From NCBI RefSeq assembly GCF_040869045.1, contig NC_090319.1, positions 393,839,601 through 393,903,600 of the forward strand: 64,000 bases of DNA, written 5' to 3'. This document shows, one piece after another, positions 1 through 12,550 of this stretch. Position 1 is the first letter of the stretch, and every line of letters begins with the position of its first letter. Source of the stretch: Eurosta solidaginis (taxonomy: Eukaryota > Arthropoda > Insecta > Diptera > Tephritidae). The notes beneath the pieces are model-generated. The model saw only the letters and a list, made by a program, of their open reading frames with translations. It made no database searches and was not told where the DNA came from. The position numbers and the translations under genes are program-made.

Positions 1-935
1 ATTTTCCTAGCTGGTCTGTAAGGGGGTTTTCTGAGGGTGGCACGCTAACTTCACGTGAAGTTGGCGTGTCACCCTGTATTTTCTAAAACATGGCCGCGGC
101 AAATTTTTTTGTGTCACGGCTAATTCACGGCAAATTCACGTGCAAGAATTATTTTCCTAACTGGTGTCTAAGGTGGTTTTCGAAAAGTGGCACGCTAACT
201 TCACGTGAAGTTGGCGGTGCACCATAAAAAAAAGTAAATTTTTTTTTTTTTTCGAATTTATAAAATATGCCACTCAACTACGGCAAATTTACGGTAAATT
301 CGTGTGCAAGAATTATTTTCCTAGCTGGCCACTAAGGTGGTTTTCTGAGGGTGGCACACTAACTTCTTGTGAAGTTGGCGTGTCACCCTGTATTTTCTAA
401 AACATGGCCGCGGCAATTTTTTTGTTTAACGGATAATTCACGGCAAATTTACGGCAAATTCACGTGCAAGAATTATTTTCCTAGCTGGTCTGTAAGGGGG
501 TTTTCTGAGGGTGGCACGCTAACTTCACGTGAAGTTGGCGTGTCACCCTGTATTTTCTAAAACATGGGCGCGGCAAATTTTTTTGTTTCACGCATAATTC
601 ACGGCAAATTCACGTGCAAGAATTATTTTCCTAACTGGTGTCTAAGGTGGTTTTCGAAAAGTGGCACGCTAACTTCACGTGAAGTTGGCGGTGCACCATA
701 AAAAAAGTAAATTTTTTTTTTTCGAAATTATAAGACATGTCACTTATCTATGGCAAATTTATGGCAAATTCGTGTGCAAGAATTATTTTCCTAGCTGGTA
801 TGTAAGGGGGTTTTCTGAGGGTGGCACGCTAACTTCACGTGAAGTTGGCGTGCCACCCTGTATTTTCTAAAATATGGCCACGGCAATTTTTTTTGTTTCA
901 CGGATAAATTACGGCAAATTCAGGGCAATTTTCCC
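1..935. repeat. Tandem satellite, ~150-164 bp unit, with CACGTG palindromes
   Basis: Six consecutive units begin near 1, 150, 314, 475, 625 and 783. Each reads CCTAACTGG or CCTAGCTGG, then a GGTGGCACGCTAACTTC block, then an AT-rich stretch ending near ACGTGCAAGAATT. Units fall into at least three variants in the order A-B-C-A-B-A, which suggests higher-order organisation. Every unit has the 16-bp palindrome AACTTCACGTGAAGTT, starting at 47, 197, 521, 671 and 831; the copy at 361 is mutated at its centre to CTTGTG. The palindrome extends imperfectly to about 34 bp. The array is probably cut by the left edge of the window. Short open frames inside it are products of the repeat and are not genes. 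Confidence 0.9.
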
Positions 936-2735
936 AATAGGTAATTTTTTTCCACGTAAAAGTTGTCTTGCCAACTTCAGAGAGGTGATATAGATCTGGT
1001 GCCAAACATTTTACGTGCAAATTGCTTTGGGCAACAAATCAAATGGCCCACCACCCACGTGCTACCGCCAAAACCACTGGTGTAAGCACCAATAAATGAC
1101 TACAACAATTAACGACTCTGGACGCACGCGATGTTGCACTGAAACTCAAAATTAGCTGAAATGAAAATGAAATCATTCATCTTGTCTGTAAAGCGAGAAA
1201 TTGCATAAATTCACATAAATTCCAGCTTGAGGTTAAGATAAAAACAGTGCAACAAGCTAAACGATTAGGTCCCAAGCAGAAATAGGCAGTTGCAACATAT
1301 TGGAATTAAATGAAAGACCAAGAAGAGATTAAAAATCAAAAAGAAAATCAGAAAAAAATTAAACAGACTCAGATGAAGTTAAAGGATTTATGAATTTAGG
1401 GTTCTGAGTTTTACTCGCTATTTCTCCAGTTATAAACTAAACTTTTGATCAGAATTACTTTATTTCGAAGTTTCTTGGGGATGCACAGCGATAGTTTCTT
1501 ATTTAAACATAGTAAATTCCTTCACGTATTTAATCTCATCGTTTGTTAGTGCATAGTTTAAGGCTCAAATATCTTAAGCTATGATTGCAAGGCGCTTGCC
1601 AATTTCTCATTTGCTTTTGCTTTTGGCGAAACAAAAATAGAATCCCATACTGCACAAAATAAGCCGAGCTTGATAAACATTGCGGGTGAATTCAAGTGCA
1701 ATAAAATGCCTTGCAACATTGGCAGCAACAATACAACCAAGTTAGTTAGCTACAAAAACGCTCGCAGATAACTTTGGCATTTTTCAAAATCATTTTAGTA
1801 GTTCCAAATAGTTGCACTTTTCACTTTACAAGCAGTTGGTCGAAAGAGAAGAGAAAAAAAAACGGATCGTAAAATCACAAAAAATCGACCAGCAGCATAA
1901 ACATTTGTGGGCCACTCCTTTCGATTAACAACTCACAAGCAACAAAGGTGGCAGCAACATTTGCATTGCTGCATTCGCAAGCTGACTTACTTGGCTTGGC
2001 TTTGAGGCAATCGTCTGTGGCAATTACTGGCGCTCGCTTTCGGGTGGATGTTGCACGTAAAAGATGGTAGCACTCGATTTATGGTTTAGTGGTTTGGTAA
2101 TTGGTAGCACAAATGAAAGTGAAATTATAATGAATAGCTTTTATGCATATGTGTGTATGTGTGTGTGTGTGTGACTTGTATGGTATAAAGGCGTAGGTGT
2201 ACCAGAGCTACAAATGAAATGTGAAACATATTGTACAATATCAGAGATTATCAGTTTGCATTAAAAAAAATTTAGAAAAAATAAATAAAGATAAAATCAT
2301 GTAAACTGCAAAAAAAAAAGGAATTAGTTAAAACCGCAACAAAATGTGGCTTAAAAATATAAAGGTGGTGTGGCACCTCCAGCTTCTAAAAACGTATGAT
2401 TTCTTATAAAAAAAGATAAAGGTTTGATTCATGTGCATGCATGTTTGTGGGTATGGCTTCATTTAAAACATTTACCCCAACACATTAACGGTGAAATCAA
2501 AATCGGGCAACGTCTACGACGGTTTCAACTTTGGCTTCTCCAATGCAAGACAATCGCTTTCCAATTAATTACTTTTCAGCGTGGAGATTTCAATTCCATT
2601 TTTGGGATTGACAGCGAACAATTTGATCAAATTAATAAAAAATAAAATTCAAAGTAATTGAAAACAAAGTTATTTTAAATGAATATTAATGGGGAATCGC
2701 TTTGACTATTTTGTTGTAAATAAATGATATAATAT
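936..2735. other. Gene-free AT-rich stretch
   Basis: I see no recognisable coding region or dispersed repeat. A short dinucleotide run lies near 2149-2173. The 73-codon frame at 2424-2645 resembles nothing I know and is treated as chance. Confidence 0.5.
2149..2173 (+). repeat. (GT)n microsatellite
   Basis: An imperfect GT run broken by one TA step. Confidence 0.85.
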
Positions 2736-3280
2736 TGTAACGAATTTACTTGCAATCCTCTTATTTCCAACCCTCTGCTAAGTTCGAATCACTAAACTGT
2801 TGAATAAATAACTCCAATATGTAATAATGCAAAATGGCCTTTATTAAAGTACTTCACAATAACACTCAAACTGTGCAACGAATAGCTTGCTTAATAACCA
2901 AACTGATTGATAGCTCAAATCAAACTGAATTCCAGTGCCTCTACATTTGATGCCTTATATACTCTCTGATTTCAACGTTGCATCTTCTAGGCGCTTCCAG
3001 AATCTACTAGTTGCCATTAGCTCTCAAACTTCTCAGCTGTAACTACATTTGCACAATTTTATAGCTTTTCTCATTGCATACTTTCAGGGGTATCTCAGAT
3101 ATATGCATGTGTTTGTGCATTGACTCCCCGCTGCTCGTATACGTACATGGTACATATGTGTAGACGCAATTATTGTTTCGTTTATGTAGATACATAATGA
3201 TTGAATTATTGATTTGAATTCGCGTCACTGCGTCGGCTTAGAGATAGCAGCACCCCTTAGTTTTGCTAATATTCGTAACA
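2736..3280 (-). mobile_element. Solo LTR, Gypsy-like
   Basis: A 545-bp sequence starts TGTAACGAAT and ends ATTCGTAACA, so its ends form the TGTTACGAAT/TGTAACGAAT inverted termini typical of LTRs. It is flanked on both sides by ATAT (2732-2735 and 3281-3284), a 4-bp target duplication of Gypsy-like size. Read on the minus strand it has a TATA-like box (plus-strand CCTTATATAC at 2953-2962) and, about 110 nt downstream, a poly(A) signal AATAAA (2840-2845), which is the expected U3-R order. No internal retroviral-like coding region adjoins it, so it is a solo LTR left by LTR-LTR recombination. Assignment to Gypsy rather than BEL is inferred from TSD length and general appearance. Confidence 0.8.
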
Positions 3281-3552
3281 ATATTGATTGATAAGTTATA
3301 AAAATTAGTTAGCTTGAGTAAAACCGGAAGAACTCAAGCGGTTAAATTAAAGCTTTTGAAAAAATTTTCATGTCATTCTATTACAAATGTCATACAAATT
3401 TGTTAAGGAAATGTTTTCCTCTTTTTTAAAGTATGGTTTTTTTCGGAGTGTGATCTGGAAATGCGAAAACTTTCGGATTCAAGAGGGACCTATTTTTGTT
3501 ACACTGAGAAACACACAGGGGAAAACTGCAGGCCTTTCAATACGCCACCCTC

Positions 3553-3946
3553 AGAACCGCCACGGGATGTCTTATGAGAGGCGAGAGTACTCACCAAGGA
3601 AGATAAATGCTGAACAAAGAGTTTCTGTTGAATACCCAAAAACCTGAGCATCTCAACAAATATCTTATTGAAGAGGCCCGCCCGTCAGCGCAATATATAG
3701 TTTCTCCAACCCAATTTTCAACCTCACAGCCGATGCTCTGGCGAACCCAAGTTCCTCATGGATCTAGAGGGTAGGAGGGCGGGATGATTTAGAAGGTTTA
3801 ATGTGCTCATACCAAATTGTTCCGGAGATAGTCGGACTAGTACCTGTGCTTGTTACCGGAACGTACCGGATCATCATCGATAACACTCCCCAAGGCCTTC
3901 GGGGAGTGTCCTTATCGCTACAACAACAACAACAACAATATCAGAG
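3553..3946 (+). mobile_element. CAA-tailed hairpin retroposon, degenerate long copy
   Basis: This is a degenerate copy of the family seen better at 43029 and 52289. It keeps the phrases GCGCAATATATAG, GTTCCTCATGGATCTAG, GGAACGTACCGGATC, then the 3' hairpin (3879-3916: ACTCCCC pairing with GGGGAGT, with GATAA and TTATC extending the stem), and the tail (CAA)6. The 5' third is recognisable only through a GTCTTATGAGAGGCGA-like block. The position of the tail fixes the orientation. The 70-codon frame across it is not a gene. Confidence 0.7.
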
Positions 3947-4039
3947 AACAGTTTGGAGTGAGTATACGTGTATTTTTATACCTTTCATGAAAATGAAATG
4001 GTGGATATATTAATTTCGTTACGAATCTCAAAATTGTAA

Positions 4040-4445
4040 GTCCTTAAAGGAAAATAGATAGACCCACCATTAAGTATACCGAAATTATCAGGATGAAGAG
4101 CTGAGTCGATTTAGCCATGTCCGTCTGTCCGTCTGTCTGTTTGTATGCAAACTAGTCCCTCAATTTTTGAGATATCTTGATAAAATTTGGTGAGCGGGTA
4201 TATTTAGGTGTCCGATTAGACATTTGTCGGAACCGGCCGGATCGGACCACTATAGCATATATCGCCCGTATAACCGAATTTTCAGAAAAGAGGATTTTTT
4301 TTCATATCTTCCTCAATTTTTCAGATTAAAGCTTAAAACTTCCCCATATGGTTTCGTATATTGCACATATTATTGTCTGAAAAATGGATGAGATCGGTCG
4401 TATATATACCCCGCACAACCAATTGTAGTTTACTCATTTTTATAT
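4040..4445. repeat. Dispersed repeat with CCATGTCCGTCTGTCC motif
   Basis: The block contains TTTAGCCATGTCCGTCTGTC followed by text such as GAGATATCTTGATAAAATTT. The reverse complement of the GGACGGACATGGCTAAAT motif at about 52835-52857 matches its core, so this is part of a multi-copy family. I recognise the style as a common noncoding repeat of higher-fly genomes but cannot name the element. Boundaries are approximate. Confidence 0.5.
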
Positions 4446-7400
4446 TTAAAAAAAGCAATTATCGTATATTGACTGAAAGAGAAAAACTGTTTTTTCGTAT
4501 TTTATTATCATTCAAATAACCAATAAAATGATTCATTCGTCACACAAATAAAATTACTTTAAATAAATGAAATTATCTGTTTAAGTAAATAACCGACAAA
4601 AAAATGTTTATCCTTTTTTCGTTATTCGAATAAAATTTGCCCAACTCTGATATGATCAATACAAATCTACCGAAGCATTTAAAAATCGCAATAAATTTTA
4701 ATTTACATTGTTGTTTTAGAGATTATTATTATTTAAAAACCGCAAATAAAAAATTCGTTGAAAATAAAACTTTATTTGGGTTTTAAGTAAAATTTGTTTC
4801 GCAATCTCAAGACAACAACGAAAACAGCTTTTTAGCCAGTAATTTTTTTGTTTGATTTTATTAAAGAATGAACTAAAGTTCTTTTTTGGGCGTTCCATAA
4901 TTAAAGCCGTTGAAAATTTAAACTATTTTCAAAGTGAGTTTTAAATTAATTAAAAAATAAATCAAAAGTTATTAAAAAACTAAATCATAAATCATACTGA
5001 CATATGGTGATATATCACTCACTCAACAGTGATAAATTTATGAAGTTATCGTTAAAAGAAAACCAAAAAAAGATATTATAATAATGATATTATATGTGCG
5101 AACGACAGCCTCATTACAACTTTGAAATTGAGCTTGCCAACCAAAATCACTAAAGGAAGGCATCCCGCAGCCAAAAAGAACTCAATAAACTTATTTTTTA
5201 AATGCTGCTGACCCATATGAGTTGGTACGCTGAGCATAAAGTTTGTGTTAACCGAGATCGAAAATTGCGTCCTAATTAGTCTAAAAAAGCTCAGTAAAAT
5301 ATTTTGGGATTTTTGGCTTTTAAATTTTTTTTGTTTTTACGCCAATATTTTCCTGCAGGGGCTCATCGCCAAAAAAGAATTCGCGTCTAATGTAGCCACT
5401 TGAGTGTCTATCATACAACGACATGCGATTTGTGAGTGTACGCACTTAAAATTCACCATTAGATCAGACATCCATACAAGATCCAAAATATGAACGTACA
5501 ATTATGGTTTTACATTTCAAATTTATTTATGAATAAATAGATTGAGGAAATATTTTTTAGGCATTTGCAAGAATGCGATTCAAAACGTCCAACCCAAGCG
5601 CACTTGTGAGTGAAATGCGCATGTGTACAACTACTTCGGTACTTATGTATCTTAAAGATTGAAACGATTTATGCGCAGACCAACTGACTGACATGTTCGT
5701 AAATGTTATTTGATTGACTGACGGACTGAATGGCTTACCTTTGCCATGGCGATTCCGACAAGGGTTTAATACTGACACGCAAACACACACACACGTTTAG
5801 ACATATAATCACAGTAAACATTTTTGTTTCGATTTCTCTTTTTGATGGACAGCGGTATAACAAAATCGTTTTTACCATGCAAAAGTCAATAGTTCTCACA
5901 TTTTACAACAATTAGGATGAAAGAATGGAAATCGAAGTACCCTTAAACTTCTCTTTTTTAAAAGAACTGTTTTCTTGTTTTCCTGGCAGGATGAATAACT
6001 AACTAAATTGGAAAAATGTTTCGCCATTTCTTGTCAATTTTTTTTTCTTTTTAGCTTAGCCAGTATCGGCGTTGTGCCATCTTCAAAGCCATTTTTCGTT
6101 ATAATTCGATAGTTTTGTATTTCGTATATTTCAAATTTTGTTGATCCTGATAATTTATTATGACGTGTTTGGATGACGTTACGTGCTTTTTTGTTGCCTC
6201 TGCGTGTTTGCTTTTATTTTAGTAAACCAGTTTTAAAGGTTTGAATGTTTCGTTAGATATGGTATTAGGTTTTTCGTTCATTATTCTGTTGTCTCATATT
6301 TTTGTTTATATGTAAGATTTTATGTTTTGAAATACATTTGGCGCCGTTCTTCTGCTTGCACGTGAACAACGTTACTGTTGTATTGATGTTTTTAAGGAAC
6401 AGTAATTTCTACCATTTGGTTCGAAAGATTGAAGTCTGGGATGGTGGTGGGATTTCGTCTATTCTCTTATGTGATCGCGGCACCCTATTCTTACTTGCGG
6501 TCTGGTAACCTTGTCGTCATATGTAACTCTGTTGGCATTTGCATGTAACTCAGTACGCCGTGCCTGCCAAACGGTTCTTTTGAGTTGGTGTTGATTCACG
6601 TTTTGGTCTTAAGTTGTTTTGAATGTTATATTTTCACAAAAAAAAGTCTGCTGGCGAAGTTCTGAGGCCATTTTGTTTCAAAATGCTGGCTGGGTTGTTT
6701 TTTATTAGGCGTTGTGAATACATGATTATTTACCATAGTTTCACACAGACTAATTGAAATTGAGATCTTGTCGCACTCGAAAGTGAATGAGCCGCCGCCA
6801 GCTATGTAACGTATTTGTTTTTTTTTTTTTCAAGCGATCACACGATGGCTAGTTGCCGGCGAGCGAGTTTATTCGACTGGTGTTGATTTTGCACGTTTTA
6901 TTCAAATTTTTTAAGATACGCTGTCTATTTTAGTTATTACTTTTCTACATTTGGTTAATGGAGCGCTGCTTTTTTTTGTTAATTTTCATTGTATTCTTTG
7001 GTGTTTTGGTTGTTTATTTATTTAAATTTTATGAAGCGATTTTAGAAATGAATTCAAAGTTGTGGTGAGCATGCTATGTTAGCAGAAATCTCATTGTTGT
7101 TTTTGTGAGTAATTGATTCATAAAGGAAGTCATATACAACACTGCGACCATCATACCGCATCGCAAAAAAAAGATGAGGAAACAAATTATTACCCACGAC
7201 AAATTAAAAACTAAAATGCAAAAATATATATTTTGCATGGCAAAAACAAAAATACTGATATATTGTGGAACACATTTTGTATGTAACTTCCTGAACATTG
7301 GCCATATAGTCGTGCATTGGACGCTTCGTGCCGAAAAGGGAATTATCATTGTTGTCTATTATTTCGTCTGCGCCAGTGTCACGTTGTCAACATTGACGAA

Positions 7401-9972
7401 CAATTGAAATTCATAAAGTCGATATTTCGTTGTTAAAATATTTGCATAGTATTTACTTATTTTGTTTTTGTATCTAGTATATGATATGCAAGTTGTCCAC
7501 CCTACTGGAGTTGTGATTGTGCTGGGAAACAGCAAATCTAATTAGCAAAATGTCCCACAGACAAACTAAAGTTTTGGAAATTAAAAATTCAAAAAGCAAG
7601 CACCCATCCGCAGCCCTAATCAGACTGATTGACTTACGAAACGACGTACATTAAATAACTAATAGCCAATAAATTTTTGTGTTCGTGCTGTATTTGTTTC
7701 AAATTAATTATGGATCATAGCGACGGCGTTTGGTGGGTAATACCAATTAGAATGAACCCACAACTAAATCAAAAACCTAATATAAACATAGACTATTAAG
7801 CCGCAGTTACTCAGACTTAGCATAGCATCAAATAGCTACCTAGCAGGTTCGTTCAATGAGTTTTATAGGAAATATATTACGTTACAAAAAACCTAAATTA
7901 ATCAGGCAACATTGACGATAGAAGGTAATTGCACTAACGTATGCTTGAATGCAAAGAGTCTAGGGAAGCGTATATCCTTTTTTTATGCTAGCTGAAAAAG
8001 GGGAAATTGGAAAACAATGTTTTGTTTGTTGATGCGCTCTCATGAAAAATGAAAAAATTTCTCACTTAAGATGTTGAGTGCACATCACTGAATGAGTGCA
8101 TTGTGGTCAACTGCAAAGAAGCTGTTTAATTATTGATAAATACTTTTTTGTTTATGTAACTTTATATTTGTGAAAAAACTGCAACAAATCAAAAATCACA
8201 ACTTTTCTGCTTATGAAAAGTCATGCCCAGCAAACATCGAAAACATATTTGTCCAATCTTCGACAAAAATATAGCTCTCAAGTTGATATTCAACATTATT
8301 CTTTAACCTGTGTAAATTTTGAGAAATCCAAAGATTTCAATTCCAAACCCAGCATATTTCTCCAGTTTATATCACAGGTTGTATAAAGAGTTGAGGTATA
8401 GTAGAAAGTAAAAACATTCTCCATGAAAATACTGTAGTTTTGTAATCTTACATTTGAGTCCAAGTAGAGAATCACACTTGATTACCAGTTGCGAACTATC
8501 CTTGCCTCAAGTTAAGGAGTAGTTTATTTTTTCATATAAAAAATGTGCTTTTTTTCAAACGATACGATTCCCAAGTTGAGGCACCGTTGAGAAACAAGTT
8601 GAGATCCAATATTACTCAAGCCCAGATGTTTATTGGGTTCTTGAGATCCTTGCACTTTTTCATGTGCTGTCATGATATTTTGTTAGTTAATTTTGTATAT
8701 ATGTACATCGATTCATATTGACATGCTTTTTATTTAATCTCTCAATATTCTTCAGCAAACTGTGAATGCGCACTTGTTAAGGACTTTTCTGTATAAATAT
8801 TTATTTTTTCATGATATAACATACGAAAAGAAACAAAAAACAAAAAAAAAACACAAAAAGACTGTCATGTTCAGAGATTTTTTCATGTTTACTCCGCTTT
8901 TGTGTGGAATGCAAATATGGCTTATTTTTGTTTTAAGTATTATAATACAATTTTTATTTGCTCTTAAGCTTTTTGTTGTTTTTTATTATTTTCGCATTGA
9001 CATTTCGACATTGAGAATTCGTTAAAACAAACAAAAGTTAAACAAAAATTCTGCTAAAATTTTAATGAATTTCATAAATATTGATTGTATGCGAATTAAC
9101 ACAAATTTTTTTCACTACTTTTCTGTTGATCAATGATATTGTTAACTTACGCCAACTGTCGGCTTTTTAGTTTTTTTTTGTCGTATGAAATTGCACTAGC
9201 AAATTCGGCAAATGATTTTTTCGTTTAAAATTTTCTTGAAAAAAATTATTTGTTGTACCAAAATCAATGCAAACGAAATACAGAGAGAGATCTTTGTGTG
9301 ATTTGCGCTTGACATGTAAAAACTCCTATGCAACGTTGGTCAGCACTGAATTTGAAATAGATTTCCTAATGAAATTCAAAAATTCTAGGTTGGTTGTTAT
9401 TAATTTCGCAGATATCGTATTTCTTTTTTAATTCACTCAGAATCGCCGAAGTTGGGAGATGTCATCGCAACTGCAGTGCTTAATTAATTTTAAAAAAATT
9501 TCCAATTTTCACACATACCCAACACATTTGTTAACACAGAACTTAGAAGTGTATTTTATTGACTTACCTAAAAAAAAGAAAAACAATAATTAATTAGTGG
9601 GGCTTATGATTCATTTAATTAATTTGTTATTACTAATGATTTTTCATGGTAGTTGCCGCCAACCAACCTGACGATGGCTCGCGTGTGTGCTTATACTACA
9701 TACCACATAAAGGCAATCGGTTTCAAAAGACTGTATACGAAAAGGTTTATACAAAAATTAAACTTGGGTCGCGAATGCGTTAATGTGGCTTAACATAATC
9801 TCTTTAGTCGTATTGTTGCGCTCTGAAGCTTTGGCTTTCAGTTTATAAAAACTAAAAAACTACCAACTATTATCGATTTAACTTTTTTGTAAATTTTTCT
9901 TGTTTTTTTTTATATAATTTCCATTTCTATTTAATTTTCAATTTCTTTTATATTTTTTTGAAACATTTTTTT
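4446..9972. other. Long gene-free stretch
   Basis: This is AT-rich DNA with poly(T) runs and a short (CA)n at about 5784-5794. No open frame resembles a known protein. Between 8270 and 8640 the octamer-like motif CAAGTTGAG/CTCAAGTT recurs about six times (near 8279, 8390, 8507, 8571, 8597 and 8614). That may be the debris of an old repeat, since a similar phrase (CCAACTTGAGGTATAG) occurs in the inverted-repeat arm near 10890. Confidence 0.4.
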
Positions 9973-10093
9973 TTAAGATTTTTAAGAATTAATGCGCCGA
10001 TAAATGATAATTATTATTCAATTATCATTTTTGGTTTAATTGAGAAAAATTATCATTTATCGGTGTTAAGCTCATTAATTCTTAAAAACCTTA
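9973..10093. repeat. Small foldback (MITE-like) inverted repeat
   Basis: The left arm (about 9973-10013, TTTTTAAGAATTAATG then CCGATAAATGATAATT) pairs with the right arm (about 10045-10093, AATTATCATTTATCGG then CATTAATTCTTAAAAA). The arms differ mainly by a 6-bp indel. The loop is about 30 bp. No target duplication could be fixed in the AT-rich flanks. Confidence 0.75.
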
Positions 10094-10584
10094 AGTAAAA
10101 TTGAACACACCATTAAACATACAAATATATAATTTTTTTTATCTAAATCCTTTATAATTTTTTAAATTATATTTTTTACATAACACTTTTTTCAAGTTTA
10201 AAAAAGTTTTTTTTATTTACAATAAAATTGTAATAGTTTATTACTTCCTTAACAGCTTTATTTAAATATTCTGGTTTTAATTTTTTTTTATGTTTTTGTT
10301 GTTATTTCCTACATTTTTTTATAGAGGCACATATTTACGTTTTCTTAAACTCATAATTTTAATTAAATTTTCTTGTATGGTTGTCTTACATTTCTTTCTC
10401 TATTATTTCTTGTTTTTTTTTTTTCAGTTTTTTAATTTTTTTAATTTTCTGCTATAATTTTGCATTGATTTTTCTTCTACTTTAAGCTTGAGAAAAATTT
10501 AATTTGCAGTGAGTACATGTGCCGCTGGCTCAAGCAATAATTACACAGTGTTACAAACAAAAAATAAAAGCACTTTTCAAGTGA
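10094..10584. other. AT-rich gene-free stretch
   Basis: T-rich and A-rich low-complexity sequence with no coding signal. Confidence 0.5.
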
Positions 10585-11600
10585 CCTAGTGTACGTTATA
10601 GTTCTTGGCGAGTACATCATGATAATGTGTTTCAAAATTTTCTAACACCCTCAAATTTTCAAGATATTGTCTAAACACCGTTTTTCACCTACTGCGCGCA
10701 CTCTAACAATTATAACGTCGTCATGTTTTAACCGATTTTCAATCGCTTTACGGTTTTGGAAAGAAGAAGATTCAAGTTTTAAGCTGATATATTTTTGTTT
10801 ATACATTATACAAAAAAATTGGGACATTTTCCAAAAGTTATCTAAGATTTACCATTTTTTCCCGTTTTTCACTGCTTCATGTATCCCAACTTGAGGTATA
10901 GCGGTGGGAAAATAACTTTATTGTTCCTACACGGCCATTCGCTGATTTTAAAATTATCAAAATTTTACACTCCATAGATTATGATAAGCATCAACGGCCA
11001 ATTTTTGTGATTTGAAAGTTCTGACAATTCTTTTCGGAATGCAAGGAGGATACACAAAATATCTTTGTTCTCTGTGCGGATGGGACAGTCGAGGAAAAGA
11101 TAATTTCAAAATCAGTGAATGACCGTGTAGGAAAACACTCGAAATAGGAAGAAAAAAACGTCGTTAACATTCCACTCGTTCAGAACGACAAAGTTATTTT
11201 CCCACCGCCACACCTCAAGTTAGGCTACATGAAGCAGTTTGTCAAACGACTTGACAAAACAGCCACGCTTTTTTGCACTTGAAAGCCGTGTTTCCAAAAC
11301 TAAGTGACGCATAAATCAAGGAAGGTATGAAAATATTTTCAATTTATACATATGATTCACAGCAACTAACAGAGTACAGAGCATTGATAGAATTTTTTTT
11401 ATTAATTTTCTTGTTCACAATAAGCGTCGTAACTTAAACATTTATCAACCATGACTCTCTTTCTCTGGATAAATAGTTCTTTGAGAATGAATGTAAAAAA
11501 ATATTTTTTTATGATACGTTACATAAAAAAACGTCAAACTGTGAAAAACAAAGAAAAAAATGGTAAATCTTTTGGGAAATGTCCCAATTTTTTTGTATAA

Positions 11601-12353
11601 AGTAGTAGTAGTAGTTTATTATTCATTTTGCTTATATCTACACAAATTTTAAATATAATTACAATAAGGCAAAGTATTAATATAAATTCAAGATATAAGA
11701 AAAGTTAGGGCATTGTATATGTTATGCAGAGCATAGCGTCAAATGCCAATCCTATTTTTGTTAATAATACAGTGGGGTGGACTGTTAAATTAATGGTAAA
11801 TTTTTACATGAGGTTATAAAGATAACAAAATAACAAAACTTGTAAATTCATAACAAAATTGTGTACATAAGGTGGGTTGAGTAAAAGTGAATAGTATTCA
11901 AAAATAAACAGAAGAAATTAGTTAAATTACAACTCTTAAGAAATCAAATTATTAATTATCTGTCCGAAGCAAAACTTCGATTTCGAGATACGACCTGCTT
12001 AGAAGGAAGGATTTCACATATTTTAAAAACGGGCGAAGATTCCTTAAAGCCCGAACTTCTGCTGGTAGTGCATTGAATAGTTTACGAGACACTATTGTAT
12101 AAAATTTGTTAGAGTGTGTGGTTCTCCAAGAAGGCACAGCGACGGTGTTGTTTGTGTTTCTCCTCAGATTATATACTTCAGATGCCATGCTTTCCAGATA
12201 ACCACATCTAAGGAAAAAAACTTTTAAAACTTTAAAATAATATAGGTCTCTCACTGGAAGAATGAGTAACCTTCTAAAAAGCTCCCTTGAGGAGTGCATT
12301 CGGTTCACCTTGCATATTTTCCGTATTACACACTTTTGCAATGTTATAAGTGG
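11601..12353 (-). mobile_element. 5'-truncated non-LTR retrotransposon insertion
   Basis: This block is absent from the matching position of the inverted partner arm (near 10795-10805), so it is a later insertion. On the minus strand it ends in a (CTA)n tail (plus-strand AGTAGTAGTAG at 11601), as expected for target-primed reverse transcription. It contains the end of a reverse-transcriptase ORF. A target duplication is not clear: the flanks share only TATAA, which already occurs twice at the unfilled site. Confidence 0.75.
11952..12341 (-). pseudogene. C-terminal fragment of non-LTR retrotransposon ORF2
   Basis: About 129 codons remain open on the minus strand and stop at 11952. The peptide has the pattern seen downstream of the polymerase domain in CR1/Jockey-like ORF2 proteins: a segment LPVRDLYYFKVLKVFF, then YNLRRNTN, then a stretch ending FNALPAEVRALRNLRPFLK and a hydrophobic LL tail. 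Family members have this as the last 100-150 residues after the RT palm and thumb. No catalytic FADD-type motif is present because the 5' part was lost at insertion. The first ATG lies just inside the truncation point, so the apparent start has no meaning. The clade assignment is inferred from pattern only. Confidence 0.65.
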
Positions 12354-12550
12354 TTATAAACAAATATATATCAGCTTAAAGGTTGAATCTTCTTCTTTCC
12401 AAAACCGTAAAGCGATCGAAAATCGGTTAAAACATGACGACGTTATGATTGTTAGAGTGCGCGCAGTAGGCGAAAAACGGTTTTTAGACAATATCTTGAA
12501 AAATTGGGGGTGTTAGACAATTTTGACACTAGGTCCTTGAAAAGTGCAAA

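Larger units (their letters stand above)
10585..12550. repeat. Interrupted inverted repeat (foldback-like element)
   Basis: The left arm, about 10585-10975, is repeated in inverse orientation in the right arm, about 11085-12550. Matching blocks include GCACTTTTCAAG (10590s) with its complement near 12540; ACCGATTTTCAATCGCTTTA (about 10730) with its complement near 12420; CAAAAAAATTGGGACATTT (about 10810) with its complement near 11590; and GGTGGGAAAATAACTTT (about 10902) with its complement near 11195. The spacer is about 109 bp. The right arm is split by a 750-bp retrotransposon insertion at 11601-12353. The arms also differ by smaller indels, including about 38 bp in the left arm and about 50 bp in the right. 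It is probably an old MITE or foldback. No transposase is visible. Confidence 0.8.
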
